A DNA stretch of 64,000 bases, taken from the NCBI GenBank assembly GCA_030411725.1, contig MU839829.1:806001-870000 (forward strand), given 5' to 3'. Origin of the DNA: Echria macrotheca (lineage: Eukaryota; Ascomycota; Sordariomycetes; Sordariales; Schizotheciaceae). Below, one piece after another: positions 1 to 11,600 of this stretch. The notes beneath the pieces were generated by a model. The model ran no database searches. It saw nothing but the letters and a program-made list of their open reading frames with translations, and was not told where the DNA came from. A program made the position numbers and the translations under genes. The stretch's first letter is position 1, and each line of letters starts with the position of its first letter.

Positions 1-491
1 AGATGATAGCTGTTTTTGTGACATCCTGAAAACCCAGGCCGAACTTTTTTGTCTGTTGCAGAAGAGCATGCATGAATGCAGCAAATTCCAGAGTTGCAGT
101 GGGTCCTGGCTGACAGGGGTCGACGTGTAGCCGACCCGCTGTTGCGGTTGCCGCGAGCAACGGGAAGCAACACAGATGGCGTTGATTGGCTCGGGCTCGG
201 CAAGCCAAAATATTCCCATCAAACGGCAAAAGCAGCTTTCCCACACCATTCTCCATCCTGTCAACAGTCATTCACCACATCGCTTGCTGTCCGACGAACT
301 GCGCATTTTGCATCATGCACCGATTCGACACGTAAATACATACCTAGACGACAACATCTCACCACAATTGCGTCGTTGCGCGTGGACAAGAGCGGAAGCG
401 GTGAGAGGAATTAGTGGGGACAACAGACGACAGTTGCCAGAGACGCCCCAGGCCACACCAAAACAGCACGCAACGACGGCGAGCCTCAGCC
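1..491. other. Left-edge non-coding region, MPS1 upstream sequence
   Basis: No supportable gene is visible. Short overlapping open frames on both strands have no recognisable content. The stretch is probably the promoter and 5' leader of the kinase gene that follows. An in-frame ATG at 414 precedes the chosen start at 492, but the 26 residues it adds look like translated leader. Confidence 0.5.
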
Positions 492-3278
492 ATGTCTGCC
501 GCCTCGCCAACGCCAATGGGCGCTGGCAGCCACTTTACATCGCTGGGACGAAGGACATCAGCGAGACAGGCTCTTCGGCGCCCAACATCGAGAAACCAGG
601 TCAGAAGAAGTGAAACCAATCCGGTCGGCAGCTCCGGTGCTGCAGCAATGGCGACACGAGAGTCCAAGTCGCAGCCGCAACAGTTCTCGAGCCTCAACGA
701 TAGCTCTGACGATGAGATTCCCGTGCCCATGAAGCTAAGCGCGTTGACAAAAGCTCTGCTCAACGACGGCCCTCCATCGGACGCATCTGCTGCACCGCAA
801 GCGGGAGGCGACCGCCCATCGTCACCGCCAACCAGACCCCCGTCGCGCGTTATGACCAGGAGAACCGCGCTCACGACCACGACGTCTTCCATCGAGGATA
901 AGGAGACTAGAAGGGAGAGCGCCAGGCCGCGCGAGACCCGACGCCATGTTCGCGCAGGGAGCACCCAGCTTCCTTCCTCACGGCCGTCGTCCCCTGCCAA
1001 ACCACGCGAAACCAGCCCCGCCCCTCCGCGCAAGAGGGTCGTGCGCCTGAGTGCCACGAACAACCCATCGAGCAGCGTCCTCCAAGGGAGCTTTCATGAC
1101 GGCTTGCGTAGGTCGCTCTCGTCTTCGGCCCCAAGGCGCCCAGAAGCCAGGGACGGCTCCGAGGAAAAGCGCATTGCCGCACCAGTGCAACCCGTACAGG
1201 TTGTGCAGCCCGAGCCGCCGGTTGAGAAGGACGTGCCGGCGGGTGTCAATACCCCAGTCATCCCTGTGAGAACCGTCAGAATCGCTGTAGGCTCGTCGGG
1301 GGCCAAGGGAAGATCCGGAGGCTCATCTGGGGTCTCATCGAAGCGCTCCGGAGGATATAGCGACCAGGAAGGACCTGAGGACCCTGCAACCATCGGCCGG
1401 CCATCGGCCGCAGCACCTCAGAGTTCGATGCGAGTCAAGAGGATTGGCAAGACGCCCGGAAGCTTCCTCAGCGGCCCGGCTCGCCGTGGGCGGAGGAGGC
1501 AAAGCGAAGAGGATGCCGAAGGTCAAGGCGAAGGCGATGCGATCGGGTCCAGCCAGGAGCCCGAAAGTCAGCAGCAGTACATGGATGCCGAAATGGGCGG
1601 CGATATGCCAGCCTCGTCGTTCTTCGCCTCCAGCTATCGAGATTATGCCGCATCCGGGAGCCCAGTCAGCGCCAAGGACGCGGATCGCGGTGCGATGCGC
1701 AAGCAGTTCTCGAGCCTTGATCTGCTCGACCAAGTTCAGAAGAAAACGGAGACCGCTCATCCGGAACCTGCCTTCAAGGTTCCAGCACCGCCTGTCCAGC
1801 TCCCATCGGGCCATGACAAGGAGAACGAGGTCCCATCGGCGTTCATACGACCCAAGCCGACGTCGTCGATCCTCATGGAGAAAGAAGTCTTGAAGCCGCC
1901 GCAGCCCATCAGCATCGACATCGGGCAGCCTCTGCATGCTTCCCCAGAACGCAAGGCACTTGCGATGAAGAGCCAAAACACGCCACATCGACCGGCACCT
2001 CCGCCGCCCCCGAAGATGTCGGTTGTCGAGACCGCCACGGCCGCCGCTGGTGCTTCGGCAACCAGCCAGGCCAACAAGAGGAAACAGGTTGTGATGCGGG
2101 TCAACTTCAGACCCTACACCAGGCTCGACTGTATCGGACGTGGAGGGTCGGGCAAGGTGTTCCGCGTCACGGCCGAGAACGGCAAGATGTTTGCCCTGAA
2201 GCGTGTTTCGCTGGAGAATGCCGATGTCAACACGATCAAAGGATTCAAGGGGGAAATCGACTTGCTGAAGCGGTTGGCTGGTATCGACCGGGTCATCCAA
2301 CTTGTCGATCATGAACTCAACGTCGAGAAACAATTGCTCCATGTGGTAAGTTGGTCGCAGCTTTGTTCAAACCAATACTAACGGTTACAGGTGATGGAAA
2401 TCGGCGAGCTCGATTTTAATACTCTGCTCAAGAGCCGCCAGAGCACGCCTGATGGCGCCCGTTTGGATCCAGTCTTTATTCGGTACTACTGGAAAGAAAT
2501 GCTTGAGTGCGTCCAGGCTGTCCACGCACGAGATGTGGTCCACAGCGATCTCAAGCCTGCAAACTTTGTGCTCGTACAGGGCCGGCTGAAGCTCATCGAC
2601 TTTGGCATTGCCAACGCCATCCAGACGGAAATGACGGTCAACGTCCACCGCGAGACGCAGATTGGCACCCCGAACTACATGTCGCCTGAATCACTGATGG
2701 ATTCGAACCAGTATGCCTTTACCTCCGCCCAAAACGGCAAATTTTGCATACCGCCGCCCCTGCAGCAGCACAAGGGTGCGCCGAAGCTCATGAAGCTAGG
2801 CAAGCCTAGCGACGTGTGGAGCTTGGGCTGTATTTTGTACCAGATGGTGTACGGACTCCCGCCTTTTGGCAAGATTGCCAACCAAATGTCGCGATGCCAG
2901 GCCATCATCAACTGGGCCTATCAGATTGAGTTTCCCGAGACGACCGAGGACGGCAGCCGGGTACCCCCGAGTCTTATCCGCACGATGCGCCGGTGTCTGA
3001 ACCGCGAGCAGAGGGAACGTCCGACGTGCGACGAGCTGCTGGCTGATACGGACCCTTTTCTGTATCCGCAGGAGTTTGACCCGTCCGTATATGCCGCGGC
3101 CGAGCAGGGCAAGGTCCTACCGATGACGGAGGAGCTTCTTACTAGGATTATTCAAAGCGTCGTCATACGCTGTCGGGATAGGATGCCGACGGAAGGCGAG
3201 GCCATGTCTGCTTGGCCGAATGCGTACTGGGCCAGCGCGAAGAGGGCCATCTCGGGGAGTGGCACTGCGGGGAGGTGA
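492..3278 (+). CDS. mps1: Mps1/TTK-family dual-specificity spindle checkpoint kinase
   Basis: Two exons, 492-2345 and 2391-3278, joined in phase 0 across a 45-nt intron with a GTAAGT donor and a CTAAC branch point; the product is about 913 aa. The first ~540 residues are a disordered Ser/Pro/Arg-rich region. The C-terminal kinase domain starts near residue 542: a glycine loop GRGGSGKVF around 549, the FALKRV lysine, catalytic loop HSDLKPANF at 669, DFG at 688, and activation segment GTPNYMSPE ending near 718. The HSD form of the catalytic loop and the activation segment are typical of Mps1/TTK. Known family role: it phosphorylates Knl1/Spc105 at unattached kinetochores to start the spindle checkpoint, and in yeasts it acts in spindle pole duplication. 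Start 492 was preferred to 414 because the upstream residues look like leader. Assignment is firm; the exact start is less sure. Confidence 0.93.
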
Positions 3279-4012
3279 TTGTTGGGAAGAGTTTGTTGGT
3301 GATTGTTGGAGAGGAGCTTGTTGGAGTAAGGTATACTTTGTATAAAGTGGAGGACTATACCACGGATCCGGAGTGGTTTCTGGATCCTGTTTATTGGGAT
3401 GGTTGATTTTGTTTTTCCTTGACGAAGGTTACGACCAAGGCATTTGGGTGCTTATACCCTTTCTGGGTTTTATACCCCCCTCCCTTCTGGAGACGAGTTG
3501 GAGTTTTTGTATTGTCTGGTCTGGGGTCTGTTGGGTGTATGGCTGCTAGCGAGCGGACAGTTCCGTGTTTAATACCACTCTCATTGGCTATCACTCTTGA
3601 TTTTACTGTTAGCTGTGTCTGGGGTAGATCTTGAATGAGTTTCACATTTGGTTTTGACATTTGATATTGGAGCTACCGGTATGTCTGTCTGTCATGGCAA
3701 CATGGATAAGTCTTCCCGTACTTCAGGATACTGCTGGCCGCGTATGTTGTTGATGGGAATCAAGCCAAAGTCCACTAGCTCTACCAAGAATCATTGCTAG
3801 AATTAGTTTTGAGACTAAGATGACTGTCCCAGTACAACGAAATTTCTACAATGATGTTTATGCAGTCGATATGACAATATGATACATGTGCCGAAATCTT
3901 ACACCTACCAACCGGTCGGCGTGTTCCGGCGGCCCATCTCTCGCAAATCTTCTCCATCCATTCCCTTCCACCTATCCTTCCCGAGATTATCAGCTCCCCT
4001 GACTCTATGTCC
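3279..4012. other. Convergent 3' intergenic region (MPS1 / bL21m)
   Basis: This is the space between two convergent genes and should contain both 3' UTRs and polyadenylation sites. It is AT-richer than the neighbouring coding sequence. The short open frames are not convincing and no RNA gene is recognised. Confidence 0.6.
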
Positions 4013-4702
4013 TCAAGCATCCTCAGGAACCTCCGTCACAACCTTAACCTCACTAATCGTAAGGGTCGTATACCGATGCTGGCTAAAAACATGCTTCTTC
4101 CGCCTGCACCGCCGCTTCTTCTTGATCATCACCCGGACAGGTTCCTGCTCGGTACCCGTCACCACCGCACGACATTCGAAGAGCCGCTCGTCGACCCACG
4201 GGGAGCCCTTGAGCGTGAAGTCGCGGCTGCCGAGCGTCGAGGCCCGGTTGAGCCGGAGCACGTCGCCGGGCTGCACGTCGGGCATGAGGAACGGCAGGCG
4301 CACGGCGTCGCCCTCGGTCACGAGGTAGGGGCGGCCGTGGATGTGGATCGTGATGTAGTGCGCTGGCTGGGCTGCGAGGAGCGGGAGGAGCGACTTTACG
4401 GACGGGTCGAGTTTCTGGGGCGTGATCTCGGGGGGGGTGGTGGGGAGGCGGACGCGCGGTGGGTTGGGTTTTTGTTTTGGTGGTTCTCGTTGTGACGACG
4501 ACGACAACGACGACGTGGATTGTTCTGGGAGTTGGGATGGTCGCGGCTGCGGGTCGACGAACTGCGCGGTTGGGTTGAACTGGCGTGGTGTTTGGGTTTG
4601 GAGAGCTCGGATTTGTGTCGCTGGGAGGATTCGTGGTGAGGCAATCGGGCGCGGGACCGCTGGCCGGAGCTCCAGGACGGAGCGGAGGAGGGCCCGGCTC
4701 AT
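4013..4702 (-). CDS. mrpl49: Mitochondrial large-subunit ribosomal protein bL21m
   Basis: A single exon of 229 aa. The first ~40 residues are rich in Arg, Ser, Ala and Leu with no acids, as expected for a mitochondrial targeting sequence; a low-complexity linker follows. The C-terminal ~110 residues carry a ribosomal L21 domain: a YITIHIHGRPYLVTEGD start, the PGDVLRLNRAS strand, and a basic MIKKKRRCRRKKHVFSQHRY segment near the end that in this family contacts rRNA. The product is a structural component of the mitoribosome large subunit (yeast Mrpl49). Length fits fungal bL21m with its long N-terminal extension. The open frame needs no intron. Confidence 0.9.
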   Translation of the reverse strand: MSRALLRSVLELRPAVPRPIASPRILPATQIRALQTQTPRQFNPTAQFVDPQPRPSQLPEQSTSSLSSSSQREPPKQKPNPPRVRLPTTPPEITPQKLDPSVKSLLPLLAAQPAHYITIHIHGRPYLVTEGDAVRLPFLMPDVQPGDVLRLNRASTLGSRDFTLKGSPWVDERLFECRAVVTGTEQEPVRVMIKKKRRCRRKKHVFSQHRYTTLTISEVKVVTEVPEDA

Positions 4703-5250
4703 GGTGGCGGTGGTGTGTGGTTATGTTTTGGTGGTGGTGATGCGGGTCGTTGCGGACTTCGCGACAGTTCCTCAGAAAAATTGGTGGTTTGCTGCGTCGG
4801 GGATGGTTAAAGTGGGTCCATTTGCAGGGGCTGTTCCGGGATCTTTGGATTTCAATGGAAATGTCGGTCCGTCTGCAATTGCTGCCTCACCTCGCTCTCG
4901 CGATGATCTAAAAAGGATTAAAAATTTGTTCTATACTTAGAAAGAATAAGAGAAAATTCCAGAGTTGAGAGTTTCTCCGGCGCACATGAGGTTATTTCTG
5001 TATTTGCGCAATTGCAGGATCTTGCAGCGATTTTTTGCGCTTCCAAGTCCACGACCAATTTCTTTAGATAGAGGGACGTTGCTCCACTGGAAACTGAGAC
5101 TCAGCAGAGGCACAGTTCAACTCACCTCACACCTCGCACCCACATGAAAGCACCATTTACGACGACAACACGAATTACCAGAAGTAATGGTACCATTGAA
5201 ATACTCTCTCTCTGAGTAATTAGCACATACCAACGTTCACAAGAAACCTT
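4703..5250. promoter_or_regulatory. Upstream region of bL21m
   Basis: The stretch lies between the bL21m start (transcribed leftwards) and the 3' end of the NACHT-like gene, so it should hold the bL21m promoter and the 3' UTR of its neighbour. No specific element is recognised. Confidence 0.4.
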
Positions 5251-7650
5251 TCACCGCCGGTCTCCAATAAACCAACTACCCCTCCTCAAGATGCCCGCAG
5301 AGTTTACAGATTGCACCGTCCACACATCATACGGCCTGAACAGCTTGACAAACTCGGGGCTTCTCGCCGGCGTCGTGAACAGGCACTTGACCCGGGCCCG
5401 CCCCTCCATCCCGTCATCACTCCCCAGCTCCAACAGCTGTTCGAGAACTAGACGCGTGTGCTGCGTCCGCTTCCTTGGCCCCTCGAAGAAGGCGATGCCC
5501 TCGACGACGATGAACAGCGTCGCCTCCTCGGGCAGTGCGAGCACACACCGTTGCAGCAGGTCGCAAAAGCCGCCCACATCGTCCTCGGTTGGCTCGTCCG
5601 GCACGTCCATCACTGCCTCGTGGAACTCGCGGAGCAGGTCCGTGTCGAAGTCCCGGTGCTGATCGATCAGCTGCAGGAGGAGGGTGATGACCAGTGCCAT
5701 GGCGGTGCCGCCGAGACCGTTCCGGAAACTGGGGTGCTCGCTGCAGAAGTAAGCCAGCGCGTAAAGTGATGGATTCGTCTCGCGAAATCGGGCGAGCGCG
5801 GCGAAGATACGCGCAGCCGCGACGCTGATGGGTCCTCGCGATTCGTGGCGCCCGTTTGATCCACCTTCGATCAATAGGATCGCGCTGGAGGGCACCTCGA
5901 CGAGGGCTTGTAGCCGGACGTGGCTCGTGATGTCGATAACGAGCTGGTCCCCTGGTGTCGAGAGCCGCGCTCCCCGTTGAATATTCAGACCATCGCCGGG
6001 GACGAGGTCCGCATTGAACCCGACATCCGCGAGAACGGCTGCCGCATCAAGTGTCGGCTCGGCGGGTGGTGCCTTTCTTCGCCGGCGTGGCGCCGGGCGT
6101 GGTGCTGCGGCCTGTGGCGGCGCCGTTCCGGTCAATCTTCGAACGATGCCCGGGCGCGAGAGGCCCCCGTTGGCGCGGCGGCGGAGGTCTTCCACCTGGC
6201 CAGGCCGCCATCCATCCGGCGGATCTTCAGCAATAAAGACGAAGAGATTCTGCACCACGTTCGCCCTGGACAGCCTTGACAGCTGCTTCATTTGGCGCTT
6301 GAGCTCCCCGAGCTCGGCCATTATCGCAGCATCTCCTCGCTCCACGGCCCTGCCCACCTCTCCAACCTGGGCAGTGTTTTTCTCCAGGCCGAGGTCCACT
6401 TTCTCCATCATTTGTAGCTGTACGGTTTTGTTTATGAGCAACTGTTGCACGCCCCCCTGCGTCTGCTGTAACAGCCCCATCACGGCGTCCACCGTCTTCT
6501 TCAACTCCCTCATCTCGAGGCTACGGCCGTACTTTTCCAGCGCACCAGACTTCGTCCGCATTTCAGCGATGAGTATTGCGAGATCCTGGCCATATGTCTC
6601 TGGCTTCAGCATTGCCCCCAGGAGCGCCATGCCTGCACATCGTCAGTCGCAATTTTATGGGTACGGGCGTCCAGAAACCTACCAGTACCTTGCTGATGAA
6701 CCCACTTCAGCAACAACTCCAGCACACCAAATATGATGGCAAACAGCTCGGAAATCAGCTGATGCATGCGACGATCAGGCTCGTGCCTGTCATACACATA
6801 TGCCTTGTGTACCATGGCCTCCCTGATCCCATACATCGCGTTCTCCATGCGCTCGTCCATCAGCACATACCTCTCTGCCGCCTTCAGGATGATGTTGATC
6901 CCCCCGCAGATCAGTCCGCCGGCTCCGAAGCCGGCAGACTTGGGCACTAGCGACACGTACGACTTAATGTTGCGAGCGTTGTCTCCGAACTTGTGGAAGC
7001 CCTTTCGCAGCCTCTGGACCACCGACAGCTGACTTTCCTGCCGCTCCTTGCGCTTGCTCTTGATGCCCTTGAGGTTCTTGACAGCGGCCTTGATATCCCT
7101 CTCAACCTGTTGGATGCCCTCCTCAAGCTGCTCGAAGGTTGCCTCCTTGGCCGTCCCGTTGGGTTCGAGGGCGGTTCCTTTGGTGCCTTTCTTGTTCCCC
7201 TGGGAAACAAAGGCATCCATCGCGAGCTCGTAGGACTCCCTCGCTTGCAGGCAATCCTTGTACACCTCCGTGAGGTTTCTAGGGGCATCACACGTCTGTC
7301 AACTTCCATGCCCAAGGTATAAGAATAGCAAAACAGATGGTTACGTACAGCTCCCCGTCCTCAGTGCCGGGCGCCTCATCAGTGCCCCTCTTGTCGCCAT
7401 CCTCGTCTCCAGAGATGTCTACCTGGATATCTGCCTCGTCGTCTTGCACGGTGATGCCGACACCAGAGTCAGGACCGCAGTCTACGGCATCGTTGATTTG
7501 GCCACGCTCGGTCGAGAGAAATTCGGCAGCTTTTTTCTCCTTTGGGTCGAGGTTTTTCCTCTTTTTCCTGCCGAGGAGGGGAATGTCCAGCTTCATCTTA
7601 AACGTCGACGAGCTCTTCTTCGACTTCTTCAGATCCTGCGTGTCCGTCAC
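5251..7650 (-). CDS. NACHT/STAND-like protein with degenerate P-loop
   Basis: Three exons: 7650-7349, 7278-6683 and 6632-5251, with introns of 70 and 50 nt in matching phase; 759 aa. Residues 1-100 are Lys-rich then acidic and likely disordered. Residues 100-300 are helical and resemble the N-terminal helical region that precedes NACHT domains in many fungal STAND proteins (Phe/Gly-rich core, then ERYVLMDERMENAMYGIREA). A coiled-coil-like stretch and an Arg/Pro linker follow. Residues 530-750 have the order of a NACHT fold: strand ILLIEGGSNG at 551 where Walker A should be, an AYFCSEHP strand, a Walker-B-like FIVVEGIAFF at 673, and a sensor-like VKCLFTTP strand. The GKT/S of Walker A is missing, so nucleotide binding is doubtful. 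Function is unknown; a role in signalling or non-self recognition is inference from fold only. Confidence 0.7.
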
Positions 7651-8613
7651 AGTTGCTGCGGGGTTGTGACAAGGTATTTGGTGTCCAGCAGCCGGCGACT
7701 CTCGGGAAGGTGGTTGGTATCAAGGCACTACCCATCCAGATGGCAGTTCTCGAAGCCGCCGCAGCCGCTGCTCGGGGTATCCAGCACCAACGACAGCGAA
7801 TTTGGGGTTCCGTCGTGGTCAAGATACGGCCGATACCGCGGAAATAACGTTATTATTCATGGTTGCCTGTGACAAGGCATGGCCGGCAAGCACAAAATCT
7901 TTTTGAGGCATCCTTCCGGGCATCCTTCAGCAGGGGTGGCACTTATTGCCTCGCTGAGTGGTGAGTTTCCCCAGAGCCTGCTGCTTTTCTCCCCGCAATC
8001 AGGGCGTCCCCCGATGCAGGGTCTTTCAGCTCAGGCTGCAGCCAAGGGGCCAAGACTGGTTTCAATGTGCCGTACAGCCTTGTTGACGATAAGGAGGGTA
8101 GTAGCGGGTGATGTGGGTGCATTCGGGTACACTTCTGTGTAAAGGGCATTGACGATATGCTAGGAACTTGTGTCTTCGGTGGCCGCAATTGGACCGAATA
8201 GGATTAAGGACTTCGTCTGCAGGCAAATGAAAACAAATAGCGCACTACTGTGCTTCGGAGCCTGCTGCAGCTGAATACGGTTTCGGCCCTCTGCTGGCCC
8301 CCTTTGGTCTTCTTTGGGCAATCAGCGGGACGATCTGAAATAGGTCATGTTGGGGGCTGGGACGAGGCTCTAGGAGGATCGCGCCCTACTCGACTCCTGA
8401 CAGCCCAAGGGGTGCCAACCATCAGGGGGTGTTATGTTTCCCCCGTTGAGCCGCTGTTCGGGCTTGCTAAATACCTTGCCCTTACCTGTCTCCCCACCAC
8501 GTTACATGACTACCTCCCTGGTGGAGAGAATCAAACAAGAGACCAAGTCATCTCAACCGACATTTTTATCCTGATATCTAGGATCCCCTGAACTCTCCTC
8601 ATACTCTGTCACC
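7651..8613. promoter_or_regulatory. Divergent promoter region (NACHT-like / AAA+)
   Basis: This 963-bp gap separates two divergently transcribed genes and must contain both promoters. A short CT/AT-rich stretch precedes the AAA+ start. No recognisable binding site or RNA gene is visible, and the open frames here have no family signature. Confidence 0.45.
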
Positions 8614-11600
8614 ATGACTGCCGAGCTGGCGAAGGAAGACGCAGGGGCGAAGGCGGACGCCAATGGCACAGGTAAATCAACCGCACTCCAGCACGCTTCC
8701 TTTTCCATGATCTAACATTCGGCGTGAAAAAGACCCCCATGAGGTGAATAGGGATGCAGAGGCGATGCCGAACCTCAACGGCACAGGTAAGTCAGCTGCA
8801 TCCACCCTCTCATTACATTATCTAATATCCACCATGAACTAGCCTCGCATGAGAACAGGCAGAGTCAGGACCCGAGGGACGAGCTCATAGCCGCGCTTAT
8901 TCGCCGGATCGAAGCGTTGGAGAAGAAACTCGAAGGCTCGAAGGTTGTACCGGAGGAGGAACCCGAAGAACAAAACGCCGACAGAGAAGAGGCGAAGGAA
9001 GATGGAGACGAAGCGAATGAAGACGGAGAAGAAGACAAGGCAGATGGAGAAAACACCGAAAACCCAACAGGGGAGAGTGTCAAGTCCAAAACGGCATTCG
9101 GCTCGTTGGCCGGCTTCCGCTTGACACTGTTCCAGCCCATGTGCAAAATCTACCCAGTACTCCTTGACGAAACCACTGGGCTCAGACCGTACGCCATTAC
9201 AGCCTTTTACGATGTGCCGCCCTCGGCAGTCAACAATCTGGCTGCATGGCAAGAAGGAACAGAGAAACCAGAGTACCTGCCTGCTCGAGTTTCCATCAAC
9301 TCGAAGAGGATCATCGAGCTTCTCAAGACCATCACAGACACGACATTTAGCGACGCGCCGGTCATCATGATGCCGCCTTTCAAGCTCTTCGCTACGTATT
9401 GGGCCGATATCGAAGCCAAGATGCAGGAGCTGCAAGACGAGTTCGCCGAGCGGTACGGCTACGCATGGAATGCCGAACCGCCTAAGGACGAGACTCCCAA
9501 GGAGGGACCGCTCAGCGAGGAGGAAGCAGAACGAAATGCCCAGAAAGAAGATGATCGGAAAGACGCCGAGCACCTGCAGTGTCTGGTCGACTTCATGAAA
9601 GAATATCTCAGTGGCATTCCTGAACTCCGCAAGCGCATCAAGGATAAAGAAATCGATTCCTTGCCGTTTGACGACCTGTGGCAGCTTTTCAACCCAGGAG
9701 ACATCATCCTCAGCCGCCAAGGTCCGGGAAAGGGCGACCAGCAGGCATATCAAGTCTTTTCCGTTACGAAAGGCCGCTTCAACGTGAAGGACGAGACTAG
9801 TTCCAGGGACAAGCCCGAGCGCAACGACCTGCATCTGCAGTGCTTCTCGCTCGACTACGACGGCACCAAGTTCGACACGCGCGAGGAAATGCTCTACATC
9901 AAGCCCTTCATCGGCAAGAAGAAGATCACCGACCTGGACTACTACCCCAAGGCGTTCGCGGCCGACAAGGAGCTCAAGGACCTGGAGAAACGTGCGCGGC
10001 TCTTTGTCGACAACCGCTACGGCCACGGACGCTGCGAGGGCCTTACATCGCGCTTCGAGATCGAGCACATTGATAACGAGGAGGTCTTTGTCGACTTCAA
10101 GAGCGGCTACGAGGAGATTCCGTTCAACTGGAAGGAGGAGCTGTCGGGCAAACTGGGCGTGATGAACTTGCCAGAATGCGGGACCGAGGAGACTTGGGAG
10201 TCGGGGTGCAGCTTGAAATCCTGCGGCAGCTGCGGCCAGCCCATGTACTTGGATGAGCAAGTCGATGTCAAACGCGCCGAGAAGGCGCGGGACGGCATGG
10301 CCAGGATGGTGCTGGATCGCGATATCAGCACGCTCAAGGCGACGCCGGACCTACTACTGCTGCTGCCGTCGGATTTGCTGGTGTACACGCTGCGGACCAA
10401 GAAATGGCGTACGTTTTTTTTTTCTTGCTGCTCCCCCTGGTTTTTCAAACAAACTGTCTTCATCTCGTTGTTTTCGAACCTGGCTAACACGGTGACATAC
10501 GGCCAGACTTTGTCAGCGTCCGGGACTTTGAAAGGATCTTCGTTACACCGGAGAAGATTAAAGAGGGCTGGAAGAACCTCGTCATCGAGCCCGAGAACAA
10601 GCGGCTCCTGAAAGCCATGGTCAGCGACCACGCCATGACCATGGAACTGGGCAAGAAGGCGAGCCTTGCTCGGTCGGGATCCTCCATCGACATCATCCGT
10701 GGCAAGGGACGGGGTAGAATTGTGTTTCTATACGGACCACCTGGTGTCGGCAAGGCGTGTTTTGTCTCTCTCGGATTCATTTTCAAGTTGGTGCTAACTT
10801 TTCTCTCGTCGTAGACAAGCACTGCCGAGACAATTGCGGCCTTTACGAGCCCGCCGCGACCTCTATATCCCATCGTACGTATTGCCCACAACCTGTATGA
10901 AACAACACTAACTAATAATAACCAAGACCTGTGGCGACCTGGGATCCAACCCGCAGACGATCCAAGAATCACTCGAGGGCCATTTCAAACTGGCTCACCG
11001 GTGGAACTGCGTGCTCCTGCTCGACGAGGCCGACGTTTATCTAGCTGAGCGGCACCACAACGACCTCGACCGGAACGGCATCGTCTCGGTATTCCTGCGC
11101 ACGCTCGAGTACTACTCGGGCCTGCTTTTCCTGACTTCCAACCGCGTGGGCTCCATCGACTCGGCCTTCAAGTCGCGCATCCACGTGGCGCTGCGCTACA
11201 GCAAGATCAACCTGGACGGGACCAAGGAGATCTGGACGAATATTCTGAACGGCATCGACAAGGACAACGCCGACGAGCGCGTGCGCGTCAAGATCGACTA
11301 CGACCGCGACGACCTGCTCGAGTGGGCGCGGAAGCACTACATCGACATGGAGGAGAGCGGGGTGCCGACGTGGAACGGACGGCAGATCCGCAACGCGTTC
11401 CAGAGCGCCATCGCGCTGGCGTCGCACGACCGGCTCGAGCGGCTACGCAAGAAGGGCATGTCGGAGGAGAGGGCGGCCAAGTCGAAGAACCCCGCGCTGA
11501 GGAATATCCAGCTGTTGGAGGAGCACTTTGACGATGTCTCCAAGATTGTGCACAAGTTTGAGAACTACTGTGAGTTTATTTTTTTTCCATAACTAGGGAG

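Noticed and set aside
1335..2342. 335-codon reverse open frame
   Set aside because: It is a shadow of the MPS1 first exon with no domain content.
8839..10260. 473-codon reverse open frame
   Set aside because: It is antisense to the main AAA+ exon, and its composition mirrors the coding strand. The forward frame has the recognised motifs and consistent splice phases.
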